51,153 bases of DNA, taken from the NCBI GenBank assembly GCA_009923315.1, contig RFTU01000009.1, positions 1 through 51,153 on the forward strand, given 5' to 3'. Shown in pieces: positions 9,259 to 19,970 of this stretch (positions within the stretch are counted from its first letter, which is position 1; the number at the start of each line of letters is the position of its first letter). The notes under the pieces were generated by a model. It did no database searches, was not told the origin of the DNA, and worked only from the letters and a program-made list of their open reading frames with translations. Position numbers and translations under genes: made by a program. The DNA comes from Betaproteobacteria bacterium (lineage in GTDB: Bacteria > Pseudomonadota > Gammaproteobacteria > Burkholderiales > Burkholderiaceae_C).

Positions 9259-9278
9259 TTGTTGGACTGAAATGAAAT
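9252..9278. promoter_or_regulatory. Candidate Lrp/AsnC autoregulatory inverted repeat
   Basis: ATTTCATTT (9252-9260), a 9-base spacer, then its exact reverse complement AAATGAAAT (9270-9278). It covers the start of the Lrp-type gene in an AT-rich patch that contrasts with the GC-rich surroundings. Lrp-type dimers commonly bind such AT-rich dyads. A second, shorter palindrome (GCTCTTAGAGC) lies at 9314-9324. The whole 138-base gap also has to hold the glmS promoter, for which I see no clear -35/-10 pair. Confidence 0.45.
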
Positions 9279-9396
9279 TTTATTCAAATTCCTCCCTAAG
9301 ACAAAATTTAATTGCTCTTAGAGCCAAATATTGATCGCTAATTGATATCCAAGTCGCCTACGATGCTCGCCGGTTTTCTCTTGCGGAGTGCACCCC

Positions 9397-11274
<1,878 letters not shown>

Positions 11275-11369
11275 CGCGTGGCGGCCCTTCGCCCCACCGC
11301 ATCCAGCGCGACTCGACCGCTCAATGGTGCGTCGGGCTGGTCCACAGGCGCTGACGGGCCGGATTCGGG

Positions 11370-11391
11370 GATGGAGTAGATTCACTCCATC
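11370..11391. repeat. 8-bp inverted repeat upstream of the NamZ fusion gene
   Basis: GATGGAGT (11370-11377) and ACTCCATC (11384-11391) with a 6-base loop, about 95 bases after the glmS stop and 30 bases before the next gene's start. There is no T tract, so it may be a weak glmS terminator, an operator or a leader hairpin. Confidence 0.4.
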
Positions 11392-11420
11392 GGCCAGCAG
11401 CAGGAGGGCCGTTCTCACGG

Positions 11421-13887
11421 ATGCCCCGAATGCCCCACTTTCTTCGCGCCATCATGACCGTGCTGACGGTGGCCTTGGGCAGCCTGGTACAGGCCCAGCC
11501 CACGGTCGCCGGCGACGATCTCCACCGTCGCCTCCAAGTCCTGATCACCGCCGAAATCCAGGCCGGCAAGCTGCCTGGCGCTGTGGTGCTGGTGGGACAT
11601 CGAGGGCGTGTGGTTTACCGCCAGGCCTTCGGCCACCGGGCCCTGGTCCCTCACGCGGAGCCGATGACCGTCGACACGGTATTCGATGTGGCCAGTCTGA
11701 CCAAAGTGGTGGCCACGGCCACCGGCGTGATGGTGCTGGTGGAGCGGGGTGAGCTGCGCCTGGCCGATACGGTGGGGCGCTTCTTCCCCGAACTGCAGGA
11801 CGAGGCAGCCAAGCGCGTCACGGTGCTGCAGCTGCTCACCCATGTGGCCGGCTATGCGCCGGATTTCGATCTGAAGCACCGATGGACGGGCCGTGAGGGA
11901 CTGCTCAAGGCCTTGACCGCCGAACGGTTGGCGCATGCCCCAGGCTCAAGGTTCGTGTATTCGGACATTGGCTACATCATCTTGGGCGAGATCATTGAGC
12001 GGGTCAGCGGACGCAGCCTGGACCGCTTCTTTTCGGAGGAGATCGCCTCGAGGCTGGGGATGCGCGACAGCGGTTTCCGGCGCATCGATCCAGCCCCTGA
12101 CTCTTCCCACTCATCAGACCTGGCGCGTATCGCGCCGACTGAGAGGATTCGCGGGCAACAGAGCTACCTGGGGGCACGATTTGAGGGCCCGGACGCACAA
12201 GGCCAGCGGATGCTGCGCGGGCAGGTGCACGACCCCACCGCGCATCGCATGAACGGCGTGGCCGGGCATGCGGGCTTGTTTTCCACGGCCGATGACCTGG
12301 CCCGGTTTGGCCAGATGGTGCTGAGCGCCGGAGCGGTTGACAGCCGCCGGCTGCTGTCGCCTTCGAGCATCATGCGCATGACCGCACCCGTGGTGGTGAG
12401 CGAAGAAGGCTGGACGCGTGGGCTGGGTTGGGATATGGCCACTTCGTTTTCGTCGAACCGAGGTGAGCTGTTTCCGTTGGGTTCTTTCGGTCACACGGGC
12501 TTCACCGGCACCTCCCTCTGGATCGATCCGGTGTCGCAGACCTATGCCGTATTCCTGTCCAACCGAGTGCATCCAGACGGCAAGGGCGATGTGGCGGCGC
12601 TTCGCGCCAAGGTGATGACGGCCGTTGCGGCAGCCTACGGCGCTGCCGATACCGCAGCTTTCAAGACATTCGAAGCCCATTACTCAGCCCAGGTGGCCGC
12701 GCAGGTGCCGCGCTTCAAGGAGCAAGCCGAGCGGCTGCGGGGCGCGCGCCATTCTGCTGCGGCCGTGGCGGATGCGGTGGTGCTCAACGGCATCGATGTG
12801 TTGGACAAAGCGGGCTTCAAGCCCCTGGAAGGCTTGCGCGTGGGCTTGGTGACCAACCACACCGGTCGACGTGTGGACGGTCGGCCGTCAATCGACGTCT
12901 TGAAGGCCGCGAAGAATGTGCAATTGGTGGCGCTGTTCTCGCCTGAGCACGGGATACGCGGCGAACTCGACCAGGCTCAGATCGCGGACTCGACGGATGA
13001 CAAGACGGGCCTGCCCATCCATTCGCTCTACGGCAAGACTCGGCGGCCCACGCCCGAGCAGTTGCGTGGGCTTGATGCGCTGGTGTTCGACATTCAGGAC
13101 ATTGGCACCCGGTTCTACACCTACATCTCCACGCTGCAGCATGTGCTGGAGGAAGCCGCCAAAGCGGGCAAGCCGGTGTTTGTGTTGGACCGCCCCAACC
13201 CAATCAACGGCGTGGAGGTGGAGGGTCCGTTGGCCGATGCCGACAAGCTCAGCTTCGTGGCCACCCACACCATGCCGGTTCGGCACGGCATGACCATCGG
13301 CGAGTTGGCCCTGATGTTCAATCAGGAGCAGGGCATTGGAGCCGATGTGCGCGTGGTGAAGATGGAAAACTGGCGTCGTGGACAGTGGTTCGACCAGCTC
13401 CAGCAGGTCTGGGTCAACCCTTCGCCGAACATGCGCAGCCTGACGCAGGCCACGCTGTACCCCGGTCACCAACTTGTCGGTCGGGCGCGGCACCGACACA
13501 CCCTTCGAATGGGTGGGCGCGCCCTACATCGACGGGCGCGCCTTGGCATCGCACCTGAATGCACGGGGCCTGGCGGGTGTGCGCTTCGTGCCGGTGCGGT
13601 TCATGCCCTCATCCTCCGTGTTCAAGGGGGAATGGTGCGGCGGGGTGAACATCGTGATCACGGACCGCGCGAAGTTCCGTCCGGTGCTCCTGGGATTGGA
13701 GCTGGCCTCGGCCTTGCGGCAGCTGTATCCCAGGGATTGGAGGCCCGAGCGGCTATTGACGCTGTTGGTCAACGCGCGGGCGTTTGAGGCGGTGTTGCGG
13801 GGTGACGATCCCAGGGTTGTGGAAGCGGCTCATGAGGCGGGATTGGAGTCGTTTAGGCGCAGGCGAGAGCGGTTCCTCCTCTATTGA
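11421..13887 (+). pseudogene. Serine hydrolase (beta-lactamase fold) fused to DUF1343/NamZ, frameshifted
   Basis: An exported two-domain protein with a broken frame. The first frame runs 11421-13787. It has a signal peptide (about residues 1-25), a class C-type beta-lactamase/serine hydrolase domain with Ser92-x-x-Lys95 (SLTK), a YSD motif and HTG as third motif, then a DUF1343 domain from about residue 455 (LEGLRVGLVTNHTGR, SPEHGIRGE, DIQDIGTRFYTY, DRPNPING). DUF1343 contains NamZ exo-beta-N-acetylmuramidases of peptidoglycan recycling. At the family block NPSPNMRSLTQATLYPG the frame is lost after 13466. The rest (TNLSVGRGTDTPFEW to ERFLLY) continues from 13468 in the next frame to the stop at 13885-13887. 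The six residues normally between YPG and TN are missing, which fits a 17-base deletion. It is either a real mutation or an assembly error. Confidence 0.85.
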
Positions 13888-13943
13888 CTCGCCGATCTTC
13901 GGCCGCGCGTCAGATCGGGGCCTTGCTGGTTGCCTGCGGTGTG

Positions 13944-13960
13944 GCGCCGTCCAACGGCGC
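13944..13960. terminator. Hairpin between convergent genes
   Basis: GCGCCGT (13944-13950) and ACGGCGC (13954-13960) with a 3-base loop, immediately next to the stop codon of the S9 peptidase gene and 57 bases after the stop of the NamZ fusion. There is no U tract on either strand, so the terminator role is tentative. Confidence 0.35.
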
Positions 13961-15997
13961 TTAGGCCATACCCGATCGGCGAGCGCCGTGGCGAACGAGC
14001 CAGCTCTCAAACTCTGCGTACCACTGCAGCGCGTTGTGCGGTTTGAGCACCCAGTGCCCTTCGTCCGGGAACCACAAGAGCCTGGCGTCCACGCCACGGG
14101 CCTTGAGCGTGTTGTAGTAGGCCAGCCCGTTGTGGTCGGGCACTCGGAAGTCCTGAGCACCGTGGATCACGAAGGTGGGTGTGTCCATGCGGGCTGCGTG
14201 TTCCACGGGGCTTTGTGCGGCTAGCCGTTCGGGCTGTTCCCAGTAGGTGCCGGCCAGGTCCTTGTGGCGCTGGGTGTAGGAGTCTGCACTCCAGGTGGCG
14301 CGGCGGTCCAAGACCCCGGCGTGACAGATGTAGGCGCGAATGGGACCCTTGGGCCAGGGGCGCCAGTGGCCGTTCATCCAGGCCACCAGGAAGCCGCCAT
14401 AACTGGCACCGGCGGCGTACACCCGTGAGGGGTCGCACCAGGGCTGGCGGCGTATCCAATTGTTGGCGGCCTTGAGATCCAACAATTCGAGCTGACCTTG
14501 TCGACCCAAGATGCTGGTGCGAAAGGATTCTCCAAATCCGCTGGAGCCGTGGTAGTTCGTCTGCACCACCACATGGCCGAGGGCGGCAAACACATGAGGG
14601 TTCCAACGGTAGCTGAAGGTATCGCCGCTGGCGCTGTAGGGTCCACCGTGGATCACGTGCAGGGCTGACCGCCGGCTGCCGCTCCTGTGGCCTGGCGGAT
14701 AGGTGACCCAAAGCTGGACTTCTTCCCCCAGTGCACCCTTGACGGTGCGCTCCTCCATCAGGCCCAGGCGCACCGTACGGAGCAGCTCGTCGTTGAACCG
14801 TTCCACGCGCTGCTCCGAGCCGGCCTGCCGCGCATAAGCCCGAGCAGGGTGTTGGGCACTGTCGCGCACGGTCAGCACCGTGGCGCTTTCTCCGCTGCCT
14901 TGCACCGCCAAGCCTTGTACCCAGCCGCCATGGACTTGTCGCGTGAAGCTGCCGCTGGCCCGTTCGTACCGCCACCCATGGCATCGGCCCGCCGCTTCAG
15001 CGGTGAACCAAAGCGCCCTGCCGTCCTGTTCCCATTGCAGCGGAGGCAGCGGGTCATGCTGCCAAGCGCGGGCGTCCGAGGGTCTAAAGGCGCGCGAGGT
15101 GGGCCACACGGCCAGCCGCCCGTAGCTGGCGTGACCATACGGAGTGTCCGTGCGGTGCACGGGTGTGGCGATGCAGGCGATGTCGTGGCCTGCAGGGCTG
15201 TAGCGCGGAGCCTGGAAGTCCCACCGCTCATGATGGGCGATGCGTTTGAAGCGGCGTCCCTTGATCGTGAGCTGCACCAGCTCGCAACGCTGGCCACCGG
15301 CCTTCACCGCATGGGGGTCATGCGTGAACACGACGGTTTTGCCATCGGGGCTGACGTCAAAGCAATTCAGCCCAGGTTCGTCGCGCGGCAACTCATAGGC
15401 GCTGTTCTCGAACAGATCGGTAACTTTGCCCGTGCGGATGTCCAGCAGGTGCAGATGCGCCACGCGCCCCTGCGGCAAATGGGCATTCCAATAGCGGTAC
15501 TGGGTCTCCTGGGTCACCACACCACTGGCCCTGCGCTGGTTCCAGGCCTCTTGCCGGCGGTTTTGCGCCGCCTCGCCCTTGAGGTCGGGCCACACCCAAG
15601 CGATGAAGACGATCTGGCGCGCATCGGGCATCCAACGGAAAGCGCCGATGCCGGGTTGGTAATGGCTGACGCGCCGCGCCTCACCGCCGCGCCGGGGTAT
15701 GAGATACAGCTGCGGGGCCGTGTCTTTGCTGCCCTCCTGCTCGCGTTCTGCGGTGAAGGCGACCTGATGACCATCGGGTGCATGAGCCGGTGCGCCGTCT
15801 CGTTGGCCGCAGGTGGTCAGTGCGCGTGGGGGTTCGCCGCCGTGCAGCGGCAGCAGCCACAGCGCTGAACGCATGCGGTTGTGCTTCAGATCCACTTGGC
15901 TGACGGTGCACACGGCCTCCTGGCCGTCGGGCGCCAATGAGACGGCGCCCAGGCGGTCCAACTGCAGAAGGGTCTCGGCGGTGAGGGTGGTCTTCAT
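13961..15997 (-). CDS. S9 family (prolyl oligopeptidase/acylaminoacyl-type) peptidase
   Basis: A 678-residue serine peptidase from the ATG at 15997; the frame stays open for 31 codons upstream, but these lack family character. The N-terminal two-thirds resembles a WD40-like beta-propeller, with repeated strands such as SPDGKTVVFTHDP and MPDARQIVFIAW. The C-terminal alpha/beta-hydrolase domain has HGGPYSASGDTFSY, the nucleophile in GASYGGF, the acid in DFRVPDHNG and the histidine in DEGHWVLKP. No signal peptide is visible, so it is probably cytoplasmic and acts on short peptides. Its 5' neighbour on the same strand starts at 17103 and ends 41 bases upstream, so the two may be co-transcribed. 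Confidence 0.93.
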   Translation of the reverse strand: MKTTLTAETLLQLDRLGAVSLAPDGQEAVCTVSQVDLKHNRMRSALWLLPLHGGEPPRALTTCGQRDGAPAHAPDGHQVAFTAEREQEGSKDTAPQLYLIPRRGGEARRVSHYQPGIGAFRWMPDARQIVFIAWVWPDLKGEAAQNRRQEAWNQRRASGVVTQETQYRYWNAHLPQGRVAHLHLLDIRTGKVTDLFENSAYELPRDEPGLNCFDVSPDGKTVVFTHDPHAVKAGGQRCELVQLTIKGRRFKRIAHHERWDFQAPRYSPAGHDIACIATPVHRTDTPYGHASYGRLAVWPTSRAFRPSDARAWQHDPLPPLQWEQDGRALWFTAEAAGRCHGWRYERASGSFTRQVHGGWVQGLAVQGSGESATVLTVRDSAQHPARAYARQAGSEQRVERFNDELLRTVRLGLMEERTVKGALGEEVQLWVTYPPGHRSGSRRSALHVIHGGPYSASGDTFSYRWNPHVFAALGHVVVQTNYHGSSGFGESFRTSILGRQGQLELLDLKAANNWIRRQPWCDPSRVYAAGASYGGFLVAWMNGHWRPWPKGPIRAYICHAGVLDRRATWSADSYTQRHKDLAGTYWEQPERLAAQSPVEHAARMDTPTFVIHGAQDFRVPDHNGLAYYNTLKARGVDARLLWFPDEGHWVLKPHNALQWYAEFESWLVRHGARRSGMA

Positions 15998-16038
15998 GCC
16001 CGAAGTATCGCGGCGGCGCAGCTGATGCGCGAGTGGCT

Positions 16039-17103
16039 TCAGGTTCTGGCGCTGAAGCGCGCCAGGATTGCCGCATGCTGGCGAGGCCACTCCTGCAGCG
16101 CACTCGTGTCCCCGTCAAAGACACCGCGCAGGAAGGCCACAGACAAGTCCTGGGTAGCCGCCTTGACCTTGGGGTTGAGGTTCACTCCGCCTGTTGCTGT
16201 ACGGTCGGTGAACATGCTGTGCGAGCCGCCCTCGAATACCGCCAGCCATTTGCGCGCACTGCCGGTGGCGTCGAACACTGATAGCCGGTCCCGCAGACCG
16301 CTGTAGTAGCCCGGGATGCGGATCACGTCTTCCGTGGCGGTGATGTGCAGGCTGGGCACCTGTACCGAGTTGAGGATGGAAGACGGGTCACCCTCCCCGT
16401 AGAAAGGAGGCGCCGAAATCACGATGGCGGCCTTGATGCGCGCATCGCTGAGATCGAGGGTGCCCGCTTCGCGCTGCACCAGTGCACCTGCGGCCAGCAG
16501 CGTCGTGTTTGCGCCGTAGGAGTGGCCTGCGGCGATGATGCGATGGGCGTCGAGCCGGCGACCCACTTCGCCGGACAGCAGCTGATCCAGCGCGAAGCGC
16601 AGGTCGCCGGCGCGGGCGATCGCTTCAGCGTCCTGGGCGGCGGCCTGCAGGCGACCCACCATGGACCACAGGCCGCCGCTCCACAGCGTGCGGTCGCTTC
16701 CCACATGTTGCACGTGAAGGCTGGCCCAGCCCCGTGTCGCCCAGTGTGTACCGAGGTAGGAATAGCCGCGGCGCGACCCGCCGATGCCGTGCGAGAACAC
16801 GATCACCGGGGCCTGGCGCGCTTCACTGGCGCTGCGCGGTAGGTACAGCCGCACCGGAACGGGACGCGAACGCAGTGCATCTTGCCAATCGAATTCCAGG
16901 GTGACGTAGGCCTCGTTTGAACGCGACAGGGCGTTGGAGGGGATGCCGTCCTGCTGGTTCGACGCCGATGCATCGGAGGGAACAGCCGCCGGTGCCCCCT
17001 GCGGCCACAAGGCCCAAGCGCCGCAGGAGGCGGCCGCGCCCAGGGCACTTGAGCATCCTAGGCCTTGCAACAACTGACGGCGGTTCAGTGGGGAGCGGGA
17101 CAT
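16039..17103 (-). CDS. Exported alpha/beta hydrolase, dienelactone hydrolase-like
   Basis: A 354-residue predicted periplasmic hydrolase. The N-terminus has a twin-arginine signal (NRRQLLQGLG followed by an Ala-rich hydrophobic run to about residue 40). The fold is supported by the oxyanion-hole region VIVFSHGIGGSRRGY, the nucleophile elbow GHSYGANT, a probable acid near TATEDVIRIPG, and the histidine in GGSHSMFTD. Substrate is unknown; related proteins include chlorophyllase-like and acetylhydrolase-type enzymes. It precedes the S9 peptidase on the same strand. Confidence 0.8.
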   Translation of the reverse strand: MSRSPLNRRQLLQGLGCSSALGAAASCGAWALWPQGAPAAVPSDASASNQQDGIPSNALSRSNEAYVTLEFDWQDALRSRPVPVRLYLPRSASEARQAPVIVFSHGIGGSRRGYSYLGTHWATRGWASLHVQHVGSDRTLWSGGLWSMVGRLQAAAQDAEAIARAGDLRFALDQLLSGEVGRRLDAHRIIAAGHSYGANTTLLAAGALVQREAGTLDLSDARIKAAIVISAPPFYGEGDPSSILNSVQVPSLHITATEDVIRIPGYYSGLRDRLSVFDATGSARKWLAVFEGGSHSMFTDRTATGGVNLNPKVKAATQDLSVAFLRGVFDGDTSALQEWPRQHAAILARFSART

Positions 17104-17245
17104 GGCGGGACTGTGTCAAGCAGGGGTGGAGCCATCAGCAGATTCTCAGCCATGGGCTTGAACCCGGTCGGCATCGGTGGCATTCCGCGACACAATGCGT
17201 TCGGACCACCTCAGATCCCCAACCCGAACCGAAGAAGGACGCTGG

Positions 17246-18352
17246 ATGCCCGAGCTGCACGACAACCCGATGGGCCTGATGGGATTCGAATTCGTGGAGT
17301 TCGCGTCTCCGAAGGCCGACCTGCTGGAACCGCTGTTCCAACGCATGGGGTTTTCAATGGTGGCGCGTCACCGCAGCAAGGACGTGGTGCTGTACCGCCA
17401 GGGTGACATCAACTTCATCGTCAACCGTGAGCCGCGCAGCCTGGCTGGCTATTTTGCAGCCGAGCATGGGCCCAGTGCCTGTGCGCTGGCCTTTCGGGTG
17501 AAGGATTCGCACAAGGCCTATGCGCGGGCGCTGGAATTGGGTGCACAGCCGGTGGATGTGCCCACCGGGCCGATGGAGCTTCGCCTGCCGGCGATCAAGG
17601 GCATCGGTGGCGCACCGCTCTACCTCATTGACCGCTTCGAAGACGGCAAGAGCATCTACGACATCGACTTCGAGTTTCTGCCGGAATTCGAGTCGCTCGA
17701 ACAGCGCCATCCGACCGGCCATGGCCTGAGGCTCATCGACCATCTCACCCACAATGTGTACCGAGGCCGAATGGCCTACTGGAGTGCGTTCTACGAAAAG
17801 CTCTTCAACTTCCGCGAGATCCGCTACTTCGACATCAAGGGCGAGTACACCGGCCTGACCAGCAAGGCCATGACGGCGCCAGACAACCTCATCCGCATTC
17901 CGCTCAACGAAGAGTCCGGCCGCGGTGGCACGGGCCAGATCGAAGAGTTCCTGATGCAGTTCAACGGCGAGGGCATTCAGCATATTGCCCTGCTGACCGA
18001 TAACCTCCTGGCCTCCGTCGACGCCCTGCAGATGGCCGGCGTGCCGCTGATGACCGCCCCCAACGAGGTGTACTACGAGATGCTGGAAGAGCGCATGCCG
18101 GGCCACGGCGAGCCGGTGGGCGAGTTGAAGGCGCGCGGCATCCTGCTGGACGGCAGCACCGCCGGCGGTGACAAGCGCCTGCTGCTGCAGATCTTCAGCC
18201 AACCCGTTTTGGGCCCCGTGTTCTTCGAGTTCATCCAGCGCAAAGCCGACCAGGGCTTTGGCGAAGGGAACTTCAAGGCTTTGTTCGAAAGCCTGGAGCG
18301 TGACCAGATCCGCCGCGGAACACTGAGCCCGACGGCTTCTTCAACCGCTTGA
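17246..18352 (+). CDS. hppD: 4-hydroxyphenylpyruvate dioxygenase
   Basis: Non-haem iron enzyme that turns 4-hydroxyphenylpyruvate into homogentisate in tyrosine degradation. The 368-residue protein has two vicinal-oxygen-chelate domains, with the iron ligands His166 (IDHLTHNV), His246 ([11 protein letters not shown]) and Glu328 ([10 protein letters not shown]), and the C-terminal [22 protein letters not shown]. The start at 17246 has an AAGGA ribosome-binding site six bases upstream (17235-17239); the frame is open a further 23 codons upstream without family character. Homogentisate dioxygenase and other pathway genes are not in the window. An Lrp-type regulator often sits beside this gene in other bacteria; the one here is 8 kb away. 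Confidence 0.97.
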   Translation: MPELHDNPMGLMGFEFVEFASPKADLLEPLFQRMGFSMVARHRSKDVVLYRQGDINFIVNREPRSLAGYFAAEHGPSACALAFRVKDSHKAYARALELGAQPVDVPTGPMELRLPAIKGIGGAPLYLIDRFEDGKSIYDIDFEFLPEFESLEQRHPTGHGLRLIDHLTHNVYRGRMAYWSAFYEKLFNFREIRYFDIKGEYTGLTSKAMTAPDNLIRIPLNEESGRGGTGQIEEFLMQFNGEGIQHIALLTDNLLASVDALQMAGVPLMTAPNEVYYEMLEERMPGHGEPVGELKARGILLDGSTAGGDKRLLLQIFSQPVLGPVFFEFIQRKADQGFGEGNFKALFESLERDQIRRGTLSPTASSTA

Positions 18353-18543
18353 TCATGAATCCCGCTGCCATCTGAAGATGTGAGTGCCTCAGGATTTCGG
18401 CCTTGGCGCGATGGCCAGCGGCCCTGGCGCTGCACAACGGGCACCGGCTGAGGATTCTCTACCACCATCGGCAAGGCCAGGTCAGGGAACCGGATCCGAT
18501 GGCCCGAGTCTGAGATGATGGTCAAGCCGTGCCAGTGCCGGCA

Positions 18544-18583
18544 TGGCGCATTGGCGGATTGGCGCATTGGCGGAATGGCGGAT
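18544..18583. repeat. Five tandem 8-bp units upstream of the DUF3016 gene
   Basis: The octamers TGGCGCAT, TGGCGGAT, TGGCGCAT, TGGCGGAA and TGGCGGAT follow each other without spacer, equal to two near-identical 16-bp units plus half. They end about 21 bases before the likely start codon at 18605. The rest of the 252-base gap from the hppD stop shows nothing I can assign. Confidence 0.8.
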
Positions 18584-18604
18584 TCGAAAGGGGAGGGCGT
18601 TGGC

Positions 18605-19123
18605 ATGACATGGGGCCGAAAGGACAGGCGAGGTCTGCATCCATCCATCATCTGCGCTGCGGCCCTGGCGTTTGCTGCGGGCCTGCCGTCGCGCGCGCAA
18701 GCCGGTGAAGTGTCGGTGTCCTTCGTGAAGCCCGAACACTACACCGATATCGGATTTGGCCACGCGACCCGCCAGCGCAATCTCAAGACACTGCAGGATC
18801 ACCTGATGAAGTGGGGTGGCCGCCTGCCCGATGCGACTCGTCTGGAGATCGACGTGCTCGATGTGGACCTGGCCGGCATCGAGCGCCCGGTGGGCCATGA
18901 GCCCTGGGTGCGCGTGCTCAACGGCAAGGTGGACGGTCCGCGCATGACGCTGCGCTGGGCGATTCGAGAAGGCGCCACCATCGTGGCGTCCGGGCAGGAG
19001 CAACTCAGCGACATGGCGTACGCGCACCGCATGCCGCTGGGAGACCGCCACCAGGCGCTGTACTACGACCTTCGGATGATCGACGATTGGCTGCGTGAGC
19101 TTTCCCAAGGCCTGACGCGATAA
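18605..19123 (+). CDS. DUF3016 domain protein, exported
   Basis: A 172-residue protein with a signal peptide (residues 1-33, basic start then a hydrophobic AAALAFAAGLP run and an AQA cleavage site), so probably periplasmic. The mature part matches the DUF3016 pattern (VSFVKPEHYTDIGFG, then alternating strands such as LEIDVLDVDLAGIERP, and a C-terminal YYDLRMIDDWLREL). Function is unknown. The frame extends 30 codons upstream through the octamer repeat, but the start at 18605 is the one that yields a good signal peptide. It lies 120 bases before the ABC exporter genes, which may share its transcript. Confidence 0.75.
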   Translation: MTWGRKDRRGLHPSIICAAALAFAAGLPSRAQAGEVSVSFVKPEHYTDIGFGHATRQRNLKTLQDHLMKWGGRLPDATRLEIDVLDVDLAGIERPVGHEPWVRVLNGKVDGPRMTLRWAIREGATIVASGQEQLSDMAYAHRMPLGDRHQALYYDLRMIDDWLRELSQGLTR

Positions 19124-19243
19124 GGCCCTCGGCCGGGCAGGCGCGGTCAGCCACGCAAAAAGCAGGAGTGAAGTCGCGTGCCTGCTGTGCGCTGGCTTGC
19201 GCCGAATCAGTCCATCGCGTGGCGTGGGCCCTAGCCTTGGGGC

Positions 19244-19966
19244 GTGTCCCCCCCGACCCCTTCCAGCCCGGTGTTTCGCCTACTTGCCGTGGGCAAGACC
19301 TACGGCCAAGGGCCGGCGGCGGTGCATGCACTGCGCGAGGTGAATCTGGAGGTGGCCAGCGGCGAGTTCATGGTCATGCTCGGCCCATCGGGTAGCGGCA
19401 AGAGCACGCTGCTGAACCTGATGGGCGGTCTGGATCGCCCCACCACCGGTGAGTTGCACTTCAGGTCCCAGCGCTTGGACGGCGCCGATGACGCCACCCT
19501 GACCCGGTTCAGGCGTGAACATGTGGGCTTCGTCTTTCAGTTCTACAACCTCATCCCCAGTCTCACGGTAAGGGAGAACGTGGCCCTGGTGGCCGAGTTG
19601 GTTTCGCATCCGATGCGGGTAGACGAAGCCCTGGCCCAGGTGGGGCTGAGTGATCGGGCTGGACACTTCCCGTCCGAAATCTCCGGAGGCGAGCAGCAGC
19701 GGGTTGCGATCGCGCGAGCGGTGGTCAAACAGCCTGCGGTGCTGTTGTGTGACGAGCCCACCGGTGCCTTGGATTGCGACACTGGCAAGCGGGTGCTGCA
19801 GACCCTGCTCAACATCCATGAGCGGCTGGGTACCACCGTGGTGGTGATCACGCACAACGCGGTGATCGCTGAATTGGCTGACCGGGTGGTGCGATTGGCC
19901 GATGGTCGGATTGCAGCCATTGAGCGACCGGCCAAGCGAGCGCGGGTGGAAGAGATCGCATGGTGA
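19244..19966 (+). CDS. ABC transporter ATP-binding protein, MacB/LolD type
   Basis: A 240-residue cytoplasmic ATPase that powers an FtsX-type exporter. Walker A is GPSGSGKST, the Q-loop [12 protein letters not shown], the signature SGGEQQR, Walker [14 protein letters not shown] and the switch histidine VVVITHN. The wording of the Q-loop and of DEPTGALD is typical of the LolD/MacB branch. The start is GTG at 19244. The permease gene begins four bases after its stop. Confidence 0.92.
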   Translation: MSPPTPSSPVFRLLAVGKTYGQGPAAVHALREVNLEVASGEFMVMLGPSGSGKSTLLNLMGGLDRPTTGELHFRSQRLDGADDATLTRFRREHVGFVFQFYNLIPSLTVRENVALVAELVSHPMRVDEALAQVGLSDRAGHFPSEISGGEQQRVAIARAVVKQPAVLLCDEPTGALDCDTGKRVLQTLLNIHERLGTTVVVITHNAVIAELADRVVRLADGRIAAIERPAKRARVEEIAW

Positions 19967-19970
19967 GCCC

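Noticed and set aside
9279-9396. glmS ribozyme
   Set aside because: Space is too short and no matching core is visible; this ribozyme is typical of Gram-positive bacteria.
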